Counted from the first letter of the stretch, positions 33,243-42,994 are shown. The stretch is 64,000 nucleotides of DNA from Salinispora tropica CNB-440 (GCF_000016425.1 NC_009380.1:2732144-2796143); one strand, 5' to 3'. Notes: a model not told the origin generated them from the letters alone. Translations and numbers: made by a program.

Positions 33243-34075
33243 CGCGGCAGCCTAGCGACCGCACCGGCCGCGTTCGCGCGCCGGGCAGCGGGCACGATCC
33301 CGCCACGCCGGCGGGCCAGCCACATGAACACGATAGTCAGCCCGGCACCGGCGAGCACGGCAAACAGGCTGGCCTCCGGCCCGAACTCGCCGCCACTGAC
33401 CGCGACCGGCCCCGACATCACGCCCTCCAGTAGCCCCGCCGGCTCACTACTACCCGATACCGCAACGCCGAAGAGCCCGGCCTGGGCAAAGTTCCAGCCA
33501 AAGTGCAGCCCGATCGGCACCCACAGCGTGCGGGTGGCGGCATAGGCGGCGGCGAGCATTCCGCCGGCCTCGATCGCGATGGCGACCGAGCTCCACACAC
33601 TGGCGTTCGGATTGAACAGATGCGACAGCCCGAACAGCAAGCCGGTCAGGGTCAACGCATTCCATGTCCCGAATCGCTGCTCAACAATCCGAAACAGAAT
33701 GCCCCGGAAGATCAATTCTTCCGTCACGGCGGCGCCGGCCATGATACCGAAAAGCGTCACCATGCCGGCCGGGGAGCCCCAGCCGGCAACCCGATAGCCG
33801 CCGAACAGCGCGATACCGCCGAGGACGACCGCGAACATCCCGACACCGATCAGCATCCCTCGACGAGTCGCGGCACCAGCTCCGGTCAGGGCCACCTCCA
33901 CGGGCACACGGCGTTCGGTCCGACGCACCACCCACCCGTACGCGAACACCGCGAGCACGGCCGTCGCGATGCCGAGGGCCAACGTCAACAACGCACTACC
34001 GGTGGCCGCGGCAACGCCCAGACCGCCGACGAGGGCAACCGCCATGACGACTCCAAGCTGCTTCAACAGCCGCAT
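33239..34075 (-). CDS. CPBP-family intramembrane metalloprotease (CAAX protease-like)
   Basis: 278 residues from the ATG at 34075 (MRLLKQLGVVMAVALVGG), which has AAAGGAG in front; an ATG ten codons earlier is less likely. About eight hydrophobic segments. The CPBP/Abi motif 1 EELIFRGILF near residue 140, FGLSHLFNP near 175 and HFGWNFAQ near 210 supply the expected Glu and His zinc ligands. Family members process prenylated or other membrane proteins or confer bacteriocin self-immunity. It is the first gene of a three-gene overlapping operon with a two-component pair, so it may be part of the sensing circuit. Confidence 0.85.
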   Translation of the reverse strand: MRLLKQLGVVMAVALVGGLGVAAATGSALLTLALGIATAVLAVFAYGWVVRRTERRVPVEVALTGAGAATRRGMLIGVGMFAVVLGGIALFGGYRVAGWGSPAGMVTLFGIMAGAAVTEELIFRGILFRIVEQRFGTWNALTLTGLLFGLSHLFNPNASVWSSVAIAIEAGGMLAAAYAATRTLWVPIGLHFGWNFAQAGLFGVAVSGSSEPAGLLEGVMSGPVAVSGGEFGPEASLFAVLAGAGLTIVFMWLARRRGGIVPAARRANAAGAVARLPR

Positions 34076-34554
34076 GACAACTCCTTTGTGAGAAACTGCT
34101 GCCATCGCGCAGCGGCTTGTGCTCCACGTTATGGAGTCACCGACCCAAAAACGTCACCGCACGGAGGACACCTGCCGGTAGCTCGCACGGGGGACAACAC
34201 CGACCTCACGCGGGAGTTGGACACGCACCCTGGACGGGGCTGGTGTCGACGAGACGACCGGGCGGCGGGCCAACATCCGTAACGGGCACGGGGCCAAACG
34301 CACTACCCCTGACTCCAACTGATTATCGTGCAGCGCCAACCATTTGGCCTCGCGACGACAACTGGTTGTCCAATGAGCAGTTGCCATACCTAAAGCGCTG
34401 GGCCGAATTTGGGTGACTGAGTCCGGGACGGTGTACGCATCATCCCGGCCAGATACCGGGTTGATAACACGCCTGTCCGCCATCGCGTGTCTGGTGTCAC
34501 AGTGGCAGACACTTCAACACCCTCGTAAGCCGAGCACCCTGAGGAGGCACTCCT
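34076..34554 (+). promoter_or_regulatory. Promoter region of the first oligopeptide-binding gene
   Basis: 480 bp with no gene. It holds the palindrome GACAAC-TG-GTTGTC at 34357-34370, found only before copy 1. From about 34432 it carries the segment that recurs before copy 2. Within that segment ACACGC-(12 nt)-GCGTGT at 34467-34490 is an inverted repeat retained in both copies, next to a possible -10 (GATAAC). A strong GAGGAG ribosome site precedes the ATG. Confidence 0.5.
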
Positions 34555-36186
34555 ATGCACGGGAAACTCCTGAAAGTGGTAGTCGCGGCGACCGCTACCG
34601 CCATGTTGGCCACCGCCTGCACCGGCAGCGGCAACGACCCAGAGGAAGGTAACGATCAATCTGGCGGTAAACTGCGGGTCTACGCCTCAGAGCCGGCGTA
34701 CCTGCTGCCGTCGAACGGCGACGACGAGCCGTCGATCTACGTGATCCGTCAGCTCTACCGCGGTCTGGTCAAGTACAACGCCGAAACTGGTGATGCGGAG
34801 ATGGATCTGGCCGAGTCGATCACCTCGGACGACCAGAAGCTCTGGACGATCAAGCTGAAGGACGGCTACACCTTCGACAACGGTGAGCCGGTCGACGCCG
34901 ACTCCTTCATCCGGTCGTGGAACTTCGCCGCCTACGCGCCGAACGCCCAGAACAACGGCTACTTCATGAAGCGGATCGCCGGTATCGACGAGGTCCTGCC
35001 CAAGGACCCGGACGGCGAGGGCCCGGCGGAGGCCCCGGCACCGTCGGTCGAGACGATGTCCGGCCTGACGAAGGTCGACGACCTCACCTTCACCGTCGAG
35101 CTCAAGGAGCCCTTCACCGGCTTCCCGACCATTGTCGGGTACTCGGGCTTCTTCCCGATGGCCCAGGCCTGCGTCGACGACGCGGATGCCTGCAACGAGA
35201 CCCCGATCGGTAACGGCCCTTACAAGATCGACGGTAGCTGGGAACACGACATCGAGATCAACCTGGTCCGCAGCGACACCTGGAAGGGCGAGCCGGGCAA
35301 GCCCGACGAGATCTACTACCGGATCTTCGCCGACGTGGACGGCGCCTACGCCGCCTTCCAGGCCGGCGAGCTGGACGTGATGTACACGATCCCGCCGGCG
35401 CGCTTCAAGGACGCCAAGGCCAGCTACGGCGACCGGCTGTACGAGCAGGAGGGCGACAGCCTCAACTACGTCGGCATGCCGCTGTACGACGACAGCTTCA
35501 AGGACAAGCGGATCCGCCAGGCATTCTCGCTGGCGATCGACCGGCAGTCCATCATCGACGCTGTCTTCGACGGACGGTACACCCCCGCCACCGGCTTCGT
35601 CGCGCCGATCTTCGAGGGCGCTCGCGAGGGTATCTGCGCCTACTGCGAGAAGGACGTCGAGAAGGCCAAGGAACTGCTCGCGGCGGCCGGTGGCTGGCCG
35701 GAGGGCAAGAAGCTGACCCTGTGGGCCAACGCGGGTGCTGGCCACGACGCCTGGCTCCAGGCCGTCGGCGACCAGATCAAGGCCGCACTGGGCATCGACT
35801 ACGAGCTGAAGGTCAACCTGCAGTTCGCCGAGTACCTGGACGTGGCGGACAACCGGGAGTTCACCGGCCCGTTCCGGCTCGGCTGGGGTCCGGACTACCC
35901 GTACGTGGAGACCTACCTGACTCCGCTGTACAGCACCGGCGTCGACAGCAACAACAGCACCTTCAGCAACCCCGAGTTCGACAACCTGCTGAAGCAGGGC
36001 GACGCCGCTCCGACCATGGAGGAGGCCATCACCTTCTACCAGCAGGCTGAGGACATCCTGGCCGAGGAGATGCCGGTCATCCCGATGTTCTGGCGCAAGG
36101 AAGCGGCGGTCTACAGCGAGAACGTCGACACCTTCGTCTGGAACCAGGTCTCCGGCGCCGCCTACGGTGCGATCTCCCTGAAGTAG
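34555..36186 (+). CDS. Oligopeptide ABC transporter substrate-binding lipoprotein, copy 1
   Basis: 543 residues. Signal sequence with lipobox LATAC (Cys near residue 22), then an SBP_bac_5 (OppA/DppA-like) fold. It has the AEPAYLLPSNG-type opening, the DGYTFDNGEPVDADSFIRSW segment near 100, and the KRIRQAFSLAIDR region near 320 typical of peptide-binding proteins. Anchored outside the membrane, it should hand peptides to an ABC permease. No permease or ATPase genes are adjacent, so it depends on partners elsewhere. Strong GAGGAG ribosome site. No terminator follows, so transcripts may run into copy 2. Confidence 0.88.
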   Translation: MHGKLLKVVVAATATAMLATACTGSGNDPEEGNDQSGGKLRVYASEPAYLLPSNGDDEPSIYVIRQLYRGLVKYNAETGDAEMDLAESITSDDQKLWTIKLKDGYTFDNGEPVDADSFIRSWNFAAYAPNAQNNGYFMKRIAGIDEVLPKDPDGEGPAEAPAPSVETMSGLTKVDDLTFTVELKEPFTGFPTIVGYSGFFPMAQACVDDADACNETPIGNGPYKIDGSWEHDIEINLVRSDTWKGEPGKPDEIYYRIFADVDGAYAAFQAGELDVMYTIPPARFKDAKASYGDRLYEQEGDSLNYVGMPLYDDSFKDKRIRQAFSLAIDRQSIIDAVFDGRYTPATGFVAPIFEGAREGICAYCEKDVEKAKELLAAAGGWPEGKKLTLWANAGAGHDAWLQAVGDQIKAALGIDYELKVNLQFAEYLDVADNREFTGPFRLGWGPDYPYVETYLTPLYSTGVDSNNSTFSNPEFDNLLKQGDAAPTMEEAITFYQQAEDILAEEMPVIPMFWRKEAAVYSENVDTFVWNQVSGAAYGAISLK

Positions 36187-36386
36187 AACCGAGCGTCGGC
36201 AAACAGATCCAGCCAGTGGAAAGAGGTGGGCCGGCACCGCCGCCGCCATGCCGAGCGCGAGCAGGGGTGGCCGCCGTCGCCTCGTACGCGCGGCCCTGGT
36301 CAGCCCGGGTGCACATCTGCCCCGGGGCTCGGTCGAACTGCTCCGGACTGATGTACGCACCATCCCGGCCGGGTATCGGGTTGATA

Positions 36387-36410
36387 ACACGCCTTCTCGC
36401 GATCGCGTGT
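36387..36410 (+). promoter_or_regulatory. Inverted repeat in the promoter of copy 2
   Basis: ACACGC / GCGTGT with a 12-nt spacer, as at 34467-34490. The spacer sequence has changed between copies while both arms are intact, which suggests a conserved operator. Confidence 0.45.
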
Positions 36411-36476
36411 CTGGTGTCACAGTGACAGGCACCTCACACCCCCTCGTGAGCCGAGCGCCCTGAGGAGGCACTCCAT

Positions 36477-38108
36477 ATGCGCGGGAAATTCCTGAAGGTG
36501 GCGGTCGCGGCGACCGCCACCGCCATGCTGGCCACCGCCTGCGGTGGTAGCGGTGACGATCCGGAGGAAGGCGCCGGCCAGTCCGGTGGCAAGCTGCGGG
36601 TCTACGCCTCAGAGCCGGCGTACCTGCTGCCGTCGAACGGCGACGACGAGCCGTCGATCTACGTGATCCGTCAGCTCTACCGCGGTCTGGTCAAGTACAA
36701 CGCCGAGACCGGTGAGCCGGAGATGGATCTGGCCGAGTCGATCACCTCGGACGACCAGAAGCTCTGGACGATCAAGCTGAAGGACGGCTACACCTTCGAC
36801 AACGGTGAGCCGGTCGACGCCGACTCCTTCATCCGGTCGTGGAACTTCGCCGCCTACGCGCCGAACGCCCAGAACAACGGCTACTTCATGAAGCGGATCG
36901 CCGGTATCGACGAGGTCCTGCCCAAGGACCCGGACGGCGAGGGCCCGGCGGAGGCCCCGGCACCGTCGGCCGAGACGATGTCCGGCCTGACGAAGGTCGA
37001 CGACCTCAGCTTCACCGTCGAGCTCAGCGCGCCGTTCAGCGGCTTCCCGACCATTGTCGGGTACTCGGGCTTCTTCCCGATGGCCCAGGCCTGCGTCGAC
37101 GACGCGGATGCCTGCAACGAGACCCCGATCGGTAACGGCCCTTACAAGATCGACGGTAGCTGGGAACACGACATCGAGATCAACCTGGTCCGCAGCGACA
37201 CCTGGAAGGGCGAGCCGGGCAAGCCCGACGAGATCTACTACCGGATCTTCGCCGACGTGGACAGCGGCTACGCCGCCTTCCAGGCCGGCGAGCTGGACGT
37301 GATGTACACGATCCCGCCGGCGCGCTTCAAGGACGCCAAGGCCAGCTACGGCGACCGGCTGTACGAGCAGGAGGGCGACAGCCTCAACTACGTCGGCATG
37401 CCGCTGTACGACGACAGCTTCAAGGACAAGCGGATCCGCCAGGCATTCTCGCTGGCGATCGACCGGCAGTCCATCATCGACGCTGTCTTCGACGGACGGT
37501 ACACCCCCGCCACCGGCTTCGTCGCGCCGATCTTCGAGGGCGCTCGCGAGGGTATCTGCGCCTACTGCGAGAAGGACGTCGAGAAGGCCAAGGAACTGCT
37601 CGCGGCGGCCGGTGGCTGGCCGGAGGGCAAGAAGCTGACCCTGTGGGCCAACGCGGGTGCTGGCCACGACGCCTGGCTCCAGGCCGTCGGCGACCAGATC
37701 AAGGCCGCACTGGGCATCGACTACGAGCTGAAGGTCAACCTGCAGTTCGCCGAGTACCTGGACGTGGCGGACAACCGGGAGTTCACCGGCCCGTTCCGGC
37801 TCGGCTGGGGTCCGGACTACCCGTTCCTGGAGACCTACCTGACTCCGCTGTACAGCACCGGCGTCGACAGCAACAACAGCACCTTCAGCAACCCCGAGTT
37901 CGACAACCTGCTGAAGCAGGGCGACTCCGCTCCGACCATGGAGGAGGCCATCACCTTCTACCAGCAGGCTGAGGACATCCTGGCCGAGGAGATGCCGGTC
38001 ATCCCGATGTTCTGGCGCAAGGAAGCGGCGGTCTACAGCGAGAACGTCGACACCTTCGTCTGGAACCAGGTCTCCGGCGCCGCCTACGGTGCGATCTCCC
38101 TGAAGTAG
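36477..38108 (+). CDS. Oligopeptide ABC transporter substrate-binding lipoprotein, copy 2
   Basis: 543 residues, same family as copy 1 with lipobox LATAC. Differences from copy 1 are few and clustered. They are the N-terminal 35 residues; DAE to EPE near 82; KEPFTG to SAPFSG near 183; DGAY to DSGY near 262; PYVE to PFLE near 450; and DAAP to DSAP near 483. The rest is identical. The changes near 183, 262 and 450 may touch the ligand cleft, so the two could differ in peptide preference. Followed by a strong terminator, convergent with glpK. Confidence 0.88.
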   Translation: MRGKFLKVAVAATATAMLATACGGSGDDPEEGAGQSGGKLRVYASEPAYLLPSNGDDEPSIYVIRQLYRGLVKYNAETGEPEMDLAESITSDDQKLWTIKLKDGYTFDNGEPVDADSFIRSWNFAAYAPNAQNNGYFMKRIAGIDEVLPKDPDGEGPAEAPAPSAETMSGLTKVDDLSFTVELSAPFSGFPTIVGYSGFFPMAQACVDDADACNETPIGNGPYKIDGSWEHDIEINLVRSDTWKGEPGKPDEIYYRIFADVDSGYAAFQAGELDVMYTIPPARFKDAKASYGDRLYEQEGDSLNYVGMPLYDDSFKDKRIRQAFSLAIDRQSIIDAVFDGRYTPATGFVAPIFEGAREGICAYCEKDVEKAKELLAAAGGWPEGKKLTLWANAGAGHDAWLQAVGDQIKAALGIDYELKVNLQFAEYLDVADNREFTGPFRLGWGPDYPFLETYLTPLYSTGVDSNNSTFSNPEFDNLLKQGDSAPTMEEAITFYQQAEDILAEEMPVIPMFWRKEAAVYSENVDTFVWNQVSGAAYGAISLK

Positions 38109-38146
38109 AACCGAGCGTCGGCAAACAGATCCAGCCAGTGGAAAGA

Positions 38147-38212
38147 GGTGGGTAGCAGCCGTGAATCGGCCCGGACACCCTCCGGGCCGAAACCGAACGG
38201 CTGCTACCCACC
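38147..38212 (+). terminator. Large two-tier terminator after the substrate-binding genes
   Basis: An outer 16-bp perfect stem (38147-38162 with 38197-38212, GGTGGGTAGCAGCCGT and complement) encloses a second perfect 10-bp hairpin (TCGGCCCGGA at 38166-38175 with 38181-38190). The whole can form one long arm and lies between convergent genes. Confidence 0.85.
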
Positions 38213-38225
38213 CCGCTACCCACCC

Positions 38226-38254
38226 GACCCCGCCACGCTACGCGCGGCGGGGTC
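38226..38254 (-). terminator. Terminator hairpin for glpK
   Basis: GACCCCGCC (38226-38234) pairs perfectly with GGCGGGGTC (38246-38254). It lies 130 nt beyond the glpK stop in the leftward direction and next to the large hairpin serving the opposite strand. Confidence 0.6.
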
Positions 38255-38383
38255 CAATACGACTGCACCGAGCCAACCTACGATGGCGGCGAGAGCCGGC
38301 TGGTCGTTGATGACGCCATCGCCGCGCAGCCCGGGTTCCGCTCAACCTCGCGGGAAGCGCCCAGCGAGGGTAACTGGTGACGA

Positions 38384-39901
38384 TCAGTCGAGATCGACCC
38401 AGTCGAGGGTGCGTTGGACGGCCCGTTTCCAGCGTTCGTACTCGGCCTCGCGTTGCTCCGACGGCCAGGTGGGCTGCCAGCGGCGGCTTTCGTTCCAGTT
38501 CTCGCGGAGCTCGTCGGTGCTGCGCCAGAATCCGACGGCGAGGCCGGCGGCGTAGGCGGCGCCGAGTGCGGTGGTCTCGGCGACCACGGGCCGGCTTACT
38601 GGCACCCCGAGGATGTCGGCCTGCAACTGCATGCACAGGTCGTTGACCGTGACGCCGCCGTCGACCTTGAGACACTCCAGTGGTACGCCGGAGTCCGTGG
38701 CCATGGCCTCGGCGACGTCTCGGCTCTGGTAGCAGATCGACTCGAGGGTGGCCCGGGCGATGTGGGCGTCGGTGTTGAACCGGGACAGGCCAACGATCAC
38801 GCCGCGGGCATCGGAGCGCCAGTACGGGGCGAACAGGCCCGAGAAGGCGGGCACGAAGTACACCCCGCCGTTGTCGTCCACCTGGCGGGCCAGCATCTCG
38901 CTCTGCCCTGCGGTGTTGATGATTTTCAGCTGGTCGCGTAGCCACTGCACGGCCGAACCGGTGACGGCGATCGAGCCCTCCAGCGCGTACACCGGCGCCT
39001 GGTCGCTGAACTGGTAGCAGACGGTGGTGAGCAGCCCCGCCTGGGAACGGACGATCTCCGTGCCGGTGTTGAGCAACATGAAGTTGCCCGTACCGTAGGT
39101 GTTCTTGGCCTCTCCGGCAGCGAAACAGACCTGACCGACGGTGGCCGCCTGCTGATCGCCGAGATCCGCGGTGAGCGGGACCGAGCCGGTGAACGGGCCA
39201 TGGGCGGCGGTGACACCGTACGAGTCCGGGTCGGACGACGGCCGGATCCGCGGCACCATCGCGCGGGGAATGTCGAAAAACGACAGCAGCTCGTCGTCCC
39301 AGTCCAGCGTCTCCAGGTTCATCAGCATGGTACGACTGGCGTTGGTCGGATCGGTGACATGCACGCCGCCCGCGGTGCCGCCGGTCAGGTTCCACAACAG
39401 CCAGGTGTCGGTGTTACCGAAGATGGCCTCCCCACGCTCGGCCGCCTCCCGGACCCCGTCCACGTTCTCGAGAATCCACTGGATCTTGCCGCCGGAGAAG
39501 TACGTCGCCGGGGGCAGGCCGGCCTTACGACGGATGACGTCTCCCCGGCCCGAGCGTTCCAACGCCGAAGCGATCCGGTCGGTCCGGGTGTCCTGCCACA
39601 CGATCGCGTTGTGGTAGGGCCGGCCGGTGCGCCGGTTCCACACCACGGTGGTCTCCCGCTGGTTGGTGATCCCAAGCGCCGCGAGGTCGGTGACGGCCAA
39701 GCGATGCTCGTAGAGCACCGTCTGGATGACGGTCTGGGTCCGCTCCCAGATCTCCACCGGGTTGTGTTCGACCCAACCGGGCCGCGGCAGAATCTGCTGG
39801 TGCTCGAGCTGGTGGTGACCCATGTCGTTACCACCATGATCAAAAATCATGAAACGGGTACTGGTGGTGCCCTGGTCCACCGCACCAACGAAATCGGCCA
39901 T
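38384..39901 (-). CDS. glpK: Glycerol kinase
   Basis: 505 residues from the ATG at 39901 behind GAGGAG. FGGY-kinase fold: N-terminal phosphate loop [16 protein letters not shown], catalytic and glycerol-binding segments [13 protein letters not shown] and [12 protein letters not shown], the Asp in SGLFAPYW, and C-terminal [19 protein letters not shown] and [14 protein letters not shown]. It phosphorylates glycerol to sn-glycerol 3-phosphate. Length is that of GlpK. Here it stands alone: no facilitator or glycerol-3-phosphate dehydrogenase gene adjoins. Divergent from a D,D-carboxypeptidase gene across 265 bp in which I see no clear operator. Confidence 0.93.
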   Translation of the reverse strand: MADFVGAVDQGTTSTRFMIFDHGGNDMGHHQLEHQQILPRPGWVEHNPVEIWERTQTVIQTVLYEHRLAVTDLAALGITNQRETTVVWNRRTGRPYHNAIVWQDTRTDRIASALERSGRGDVIRRKAGLPPATYFSGGKIQWILENVDGVREAAERGEAIFGNTDTWLLWNLTGGTAGGVHVTDPTNASRTMLMNLETLDWDDELLSFFDIPRAMVPRIRPSSDPDSYGVTAAHGPFTGSVPLTADLGDQQAATVGQVCFAAGEAKNTYGTGNFMLLNTGTEIVRSQAGLLTTVCYQFSDQAPVYALEGSIAVTGSAVQWLRDQLKIINTAGQSEMLARQVDDNGGVYFVPAFSGLFAPYWRSDARGVIVGLSRFNTDAHIARATLESICYQSRDVAEAMATDSGVPLECLKVDGGVTVNDLCMQLQADILGVPVSRPVVAETTALGAAYAAGLAVGFWRSTDELRENWNESRRWQPTWPSEQREAEYERWKRAVQRTLDWVDLD

Positions 39902-40166
39902 TCGGAAGCTCTCCTCTGCGGGTCGTCCGGATGAGTCGATCAGACGTGAAGCAGCTGGGGTACCGCAAAACGGACCAAAATCGGACGGGCAACAGGTCCG
40001 GTTCCGGTCGAAACGTTGCCTGACGCTCGCGGAGTGGATGAAGGGCACGCCCGACGTGAATGCCGAACAGGCGGGTGCCCAGCGCACACTGTTCCCCCCG
40101 GCGCCGATACGCCGCGCTTCTCCCAACCGCCGCGGGTCCGGTCGCCGCCCCACTACCGTGCCTCAT

Positions 40167-41384
40167 GTGACTATCCGTCGAATCGCCGCGCCAGCCATCG
40201 TCGTGGCAGTAGGTGCCGTCGTCGTGTCGCCCGCCGCACCGGTCGCGGCCCGAAGCCGGACGGCTGGCACCGGGGCACAGCCGTGCCCCACTGTGGAGGT
40301 GCCGACCCGGCCGGTCGGCACGCCCTCGCCACCTCCGGTCGAGCCCGCCGAAGCGGCCGTCGGTGGTGCCGCGCTGGCCACCACCGGGCTGGTCACGCCG
40401 GCTGGAACCCCGTCAGCACCGGCGGTCACCGCAACCTCCTGGATCGTCGCCGACCTCGGCAGTGGCCAGGTCCTGGGGGGCTGCGGGCCACACGAGCACC
40501 GCACCCCCGCGAGTGTGCAGAAGCTCCTGCTCGCCGTGGCCCTGCTGCCCCGGCTCGACCCGACGACGGTCGTCGAGGTGACCCGCGATGACCTGCACGA
40601 CCTCGACCCGGCGAGTTCGCTGATGGGGGTGGTCGAGGGCGGTCGGTACACGGTTGAGGAGCTGTGGCTGGGACTGCTCCTGGAGTCCGGTAACGACGCC
40701 GCCAACGTACTGGCCCGGCTCGGTGGCGGCGGCGCCGGCCGACCGGGCGGGGTGCAGGTGATGAACGACGAGGCAGGCCGGCTCCGGGCCAGCCAGACCC
40801 ACGCGGTGACGCCGTCCGGTCTGGATGGTGCCGGCCAGTACACCAGCGCCTACGATTTGGCGCTGATCGCACGGGCCGCCTTCGAACGGGACGACTTCCG
40901 CCGGTACATCGCCACCCGTACGGCGAGTCTGCCATCCACACCGGGTCGCTCTGCGCTCGCCCTCACCGGTGACAACACCCTGCTGGGCAGCTACCCGGGG
41001 ATGCTCGGTGGCAAGACAGGCTTCACCGACCTGGCCCGACAGACCTACGTCGGCGTGGCCGAACGCGACGGCCGTACGCTCGCGGTGACGCTGCTCGGTG
41101 CGGAGAACGCGCCCCTGGGCAGCCTGGGTGAGGCGACGGCATTGCTGAACTGGGGTTTCGCCCTCGCCCCCGACGAAGCGGTCGGCCACCTGGTAACCCC
41201 AGACCAGGGGAAGAAGGACGAAAACAAGGACAAGCTCGTCGCCGCTACCGGCGACGAGGGCGGAACCGGCGGAGAACCCGGGTCACTGTTGCCGGTCACG
41301 GTCGGCACTGTGGCCGCCCTGGGGATCATCCTGGTTGGTGTGCTCGCCGGATGGCGGCGAGCGAGTCGGCGCGTGGCAGGCTGA
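40167..41384 (+). CDS. D-alanyl-D-alanine carboxypeptidase (peptidase S11), copy 1
   Basis: 405 residues from the GTG at 40167; an in-frame GTG three codons earlier is an alternative. Signal sequence, then a Pro/Thr-rich stretch. The S11 penicillin-binding domain has S116-VQK, S174-GN and K283-TG in the right order. A C-terminal transmembrane helix (VTVGTVAALGIILVGVLAG) follows a Lys/Glu-rich linker, so the enzyme is anchored with the catalytic part outside. It trims the terminal D-Ala of peptidoglycan pentapeptides. A paralogue with the same unusual GxGxGPHE-TPASVQK lead-in lies at 51358. Confidence 0.9.
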   Translation: MTIRRIAAPAIVVAVGAVVVSPAAPVAARSRTAGTGAQPCPTVEVPTRPVGTPSPPPVEPAEAAVGGAALATTGLVTPAGTPSAPAVTATSWIVADLGSGQVLGGCGPHEHRTPASVQKLLLAVALLPRLDPTTVVEVTRDDLHDLDPASSLMGVVEGGRYTVEELWLGLLLESGNDAANVLARLGGGGAGRPGGVQVMNDEAGRLRASQTHAVTPSGLDGAGQYTSAYDLALIARAAFERDDFRRYIATRTASLPSTPGRSALALTGDNTLLGSYPGMLGGKTGFTDLARQTYVGVAERDGRTLAVTLLGAENAPLGSLGEATALLNWGFALAPDEAVGHLVTPDQGKKDENKDKLVAATGDEGGTGGEPGSLLPVTVGTVAALGIILVGVLAGWRRASRRVAG

Positions 41385-41638
41385 GCGGCTCCCCCCGCGC
41401 GCACATCCACCCGGGGACCGCATCGGGAATGCCGTACGCCGGGCCGGTGTGTCGTGAGGGCTTCCCGGAGATGAGGTAGGTCCGGCGTGGCGGTGACGCC
41501 CCGGGTGGCGGCAGCACGATCTCACCGACGCTCAGTGGGCAGGGCTGCGGCCCGTTCTGCCGATGGAGTCGGGTCGGGGGGGTGTCGGTCCACCACCCGC
41601 TACGCCGACTGACCTACCGGCACGCGTGCCGTTGTGGC

Positions 41639-42283
41639 TCAGGCGGTGGCCGCCCGGGATCGGTCGGCCGCGATCCGTATCGCCAGGCCGGCCAATGCGG
41701 TACCCATCACGTACCGCTGCATCCGCATCCAGCCCGGCCTGCGAACCAGGAACGTCGACAACGAACCGGCGGTGAGCACGATCAACGCGTTGACGATGAG
41801 GGAGACCAGGATCTGGGTGAGGCCGAGTAGCAGGCTCTGCACCGCCACATGCCCCCGTGCCGGATCGACGAACTGCGGCAGAAGCGAACCGTACAGAATC
41901 GCGACCTTCGGATTGAGCAGGCTGGTCGTCAGCCCCATGACGAACAGGCGCCGCGTGCCGTCCGGCGGTAGCGGCGCCGGAGTGAATACCGACCGGCCCC
42001 CGGGACGCAACGTCTGCCAGGCTAACCAGCCCAGGTACGCCGCTCCAGCCAGCTTTACCGCCGTATAGAGCGGCGGCACGAGCGCGAACAGCGTGGCGAT
42101 CCCGGCTACGGCGGCGACCAGATAGGCCAGGAACCCGACGGCGATCCCCAGCAAAGACACCAGCCCGGCTCGCCGGCCTTGAGTAGCCGACCGAGAAACC
42201 AGGTAGACCATGTTCGGCCCCGGCGTGAGCACCAGCCCCAACGCCACCAACCCGATCCCGAGCAACATGCCGACTGTTACCAC
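41639..42283 (-). CDS. LysE/RhtB-family amino-acid exporter
   Basis: 214 residues from a GTG at 42283 (reads VVTVGMLLGIGLVALG), preceded by a GGGGG run; an ATG five codons in is the alternative. Six hydrophobic helices with the family hallmark LTPGPNMVYLVSRS near residue 20. LysE/RhtB proteins export amino acids or their analogues. The PGPN signature and length are typical; substrate unknown. Stands alone. Confidence 0.88.
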   Translation of the reverse strand: MVTVGMLLGIGLVALGLVLTPGPNMVYLVSRSATQGRRAGLVSLLGIAVGFLAYLVAAVAGIATLFALVPPLYTAVKLAGAAYLGWLAWQTLRPGGRSVFTPAPLPPDGTRRLFVMGLTTSLLNPKVAILYGSLLPQFVDPARGHVAVQSLLLGLTQILVSLIVNALIVLTAGSLSTFLVRRPGWMRMQRYVMGTALAGLAIRIAADRSRAATA

Positions 42284-42579
42284 GCAACGCCCCCGCTCGT
42301 GCACATTCAGGGCGGCGACACTACCACGGGCGTTCCAGGGGGTCGTAACGCGGGCCAGACCCGAACCCGGGCGGCATCCGTTCAACCTCACAGCCGTACC
42401 GCACAGATCCGGATCTTTCCGCGGCGGGCGTATCCGCCCGTTGTCGGGGCTGGTGTAGGCCTAATGAGCATGCAAGGGCTGGTCTTGCCCGGGGCTCGTT
42501 CGGAGATCTCGCGTTGTAGCCCGCGCGGTGAGCGCTTCGACAAGACCGATCCGACACGGCGGGTCCTGGCAGGACCGGC

Positions 42580-42837
42580 ATGCACCGACGAGTGAAAAAA
42601 CAACGCCTCGCCCACGCCAGCCATCTCTGGGCCTTCTCCGCCCTCACCGCCTCCCCCGGCGCCCACGCTCACTACCAACGCCGACGAACCACCGGCGACA
42701 GCCACACCGCCGCCCTGCGCCACCTGTCCAACCGGCTCCTTGGCTGCTTTCACCACTGCCTGCAAACCCGACAGCTCTACCGGGAGACAACCGCCTTCAC
42801 CCCACCCCAACCACAACAGCTACCCACCGCAGCTTGA
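42580..42837 (+). mobile_element. IS110-family transposase 3' remnant
   Basis: 85 codons matching the C-terminal end of IS110/IS116-type transposases (KQRLAHASHLWAFSALTASP, then HYQRRR, HTAALRHLSNRLLGCFHHCL). Upstream the DEDD catalytic domain is gone, and similarity seems to continue only briefly in another frame (RVLAGPACTDE then stop). A full transposase has about 400 residues, so this is a dead end piece. It lies just before the DUF2306 promoter and marks a past insertion/deletion. Confidence 0.75.
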
Positions 42838-42994
42838 CACCAAATTGCGTGGGATGTCTTGTCGGCCCGGATCAGGACGGGACAGGTACGGGGCCGGCCG
42901 CCGCCACCCGGTCGGTACACCTCGATCCGGCCAGGACCTCGCCCACGAACCGTCACGCTGCCACCACCGGAGCCAGCGGTACCACCCAGCCCGC

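Larger units (their letters stand above)
34432..38152 (+). repeat. Tandem direct duplication of about 1.8 kb (promoter + gene), two copies
   Basis: Unit 1 spans about 34432-36230 and unit 2 about 36352-38152. Within the genes the offset is a constant 1922 nt with no indels. Upstream the promoter segment is similar (one 2-nt shift), and the 44 nt after each stop are the same. Unit 2 ends in a terminator that unit 1 lacks. Long internal stretches are identical while short blocks differ, which suggests gene conversion after duplication. Confidence 0.9.

Noticed and set aside
34687..36471. 594-codon minus-strand frame across the first substrate-binding gene, repeated in the second
   Set aside because: It is the same antisense artefact in both duplicates; the plus-strand lipoproteins are intact.
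38252..38380. Plus-strand frame reading VQYDCTEPTYDGGESRLVV behind the terminators
   Set aside because: Has protein-like composition but no start or ribosome site, and the family is unknown; too weak to call a gene remnant.
41326..41517. Minus-strand frame with HTGPAYGIPDAVPGWMC
   Set aside because: Overlaps the end of the carboxypeptidase gene, has no ribosome site and no known domain.
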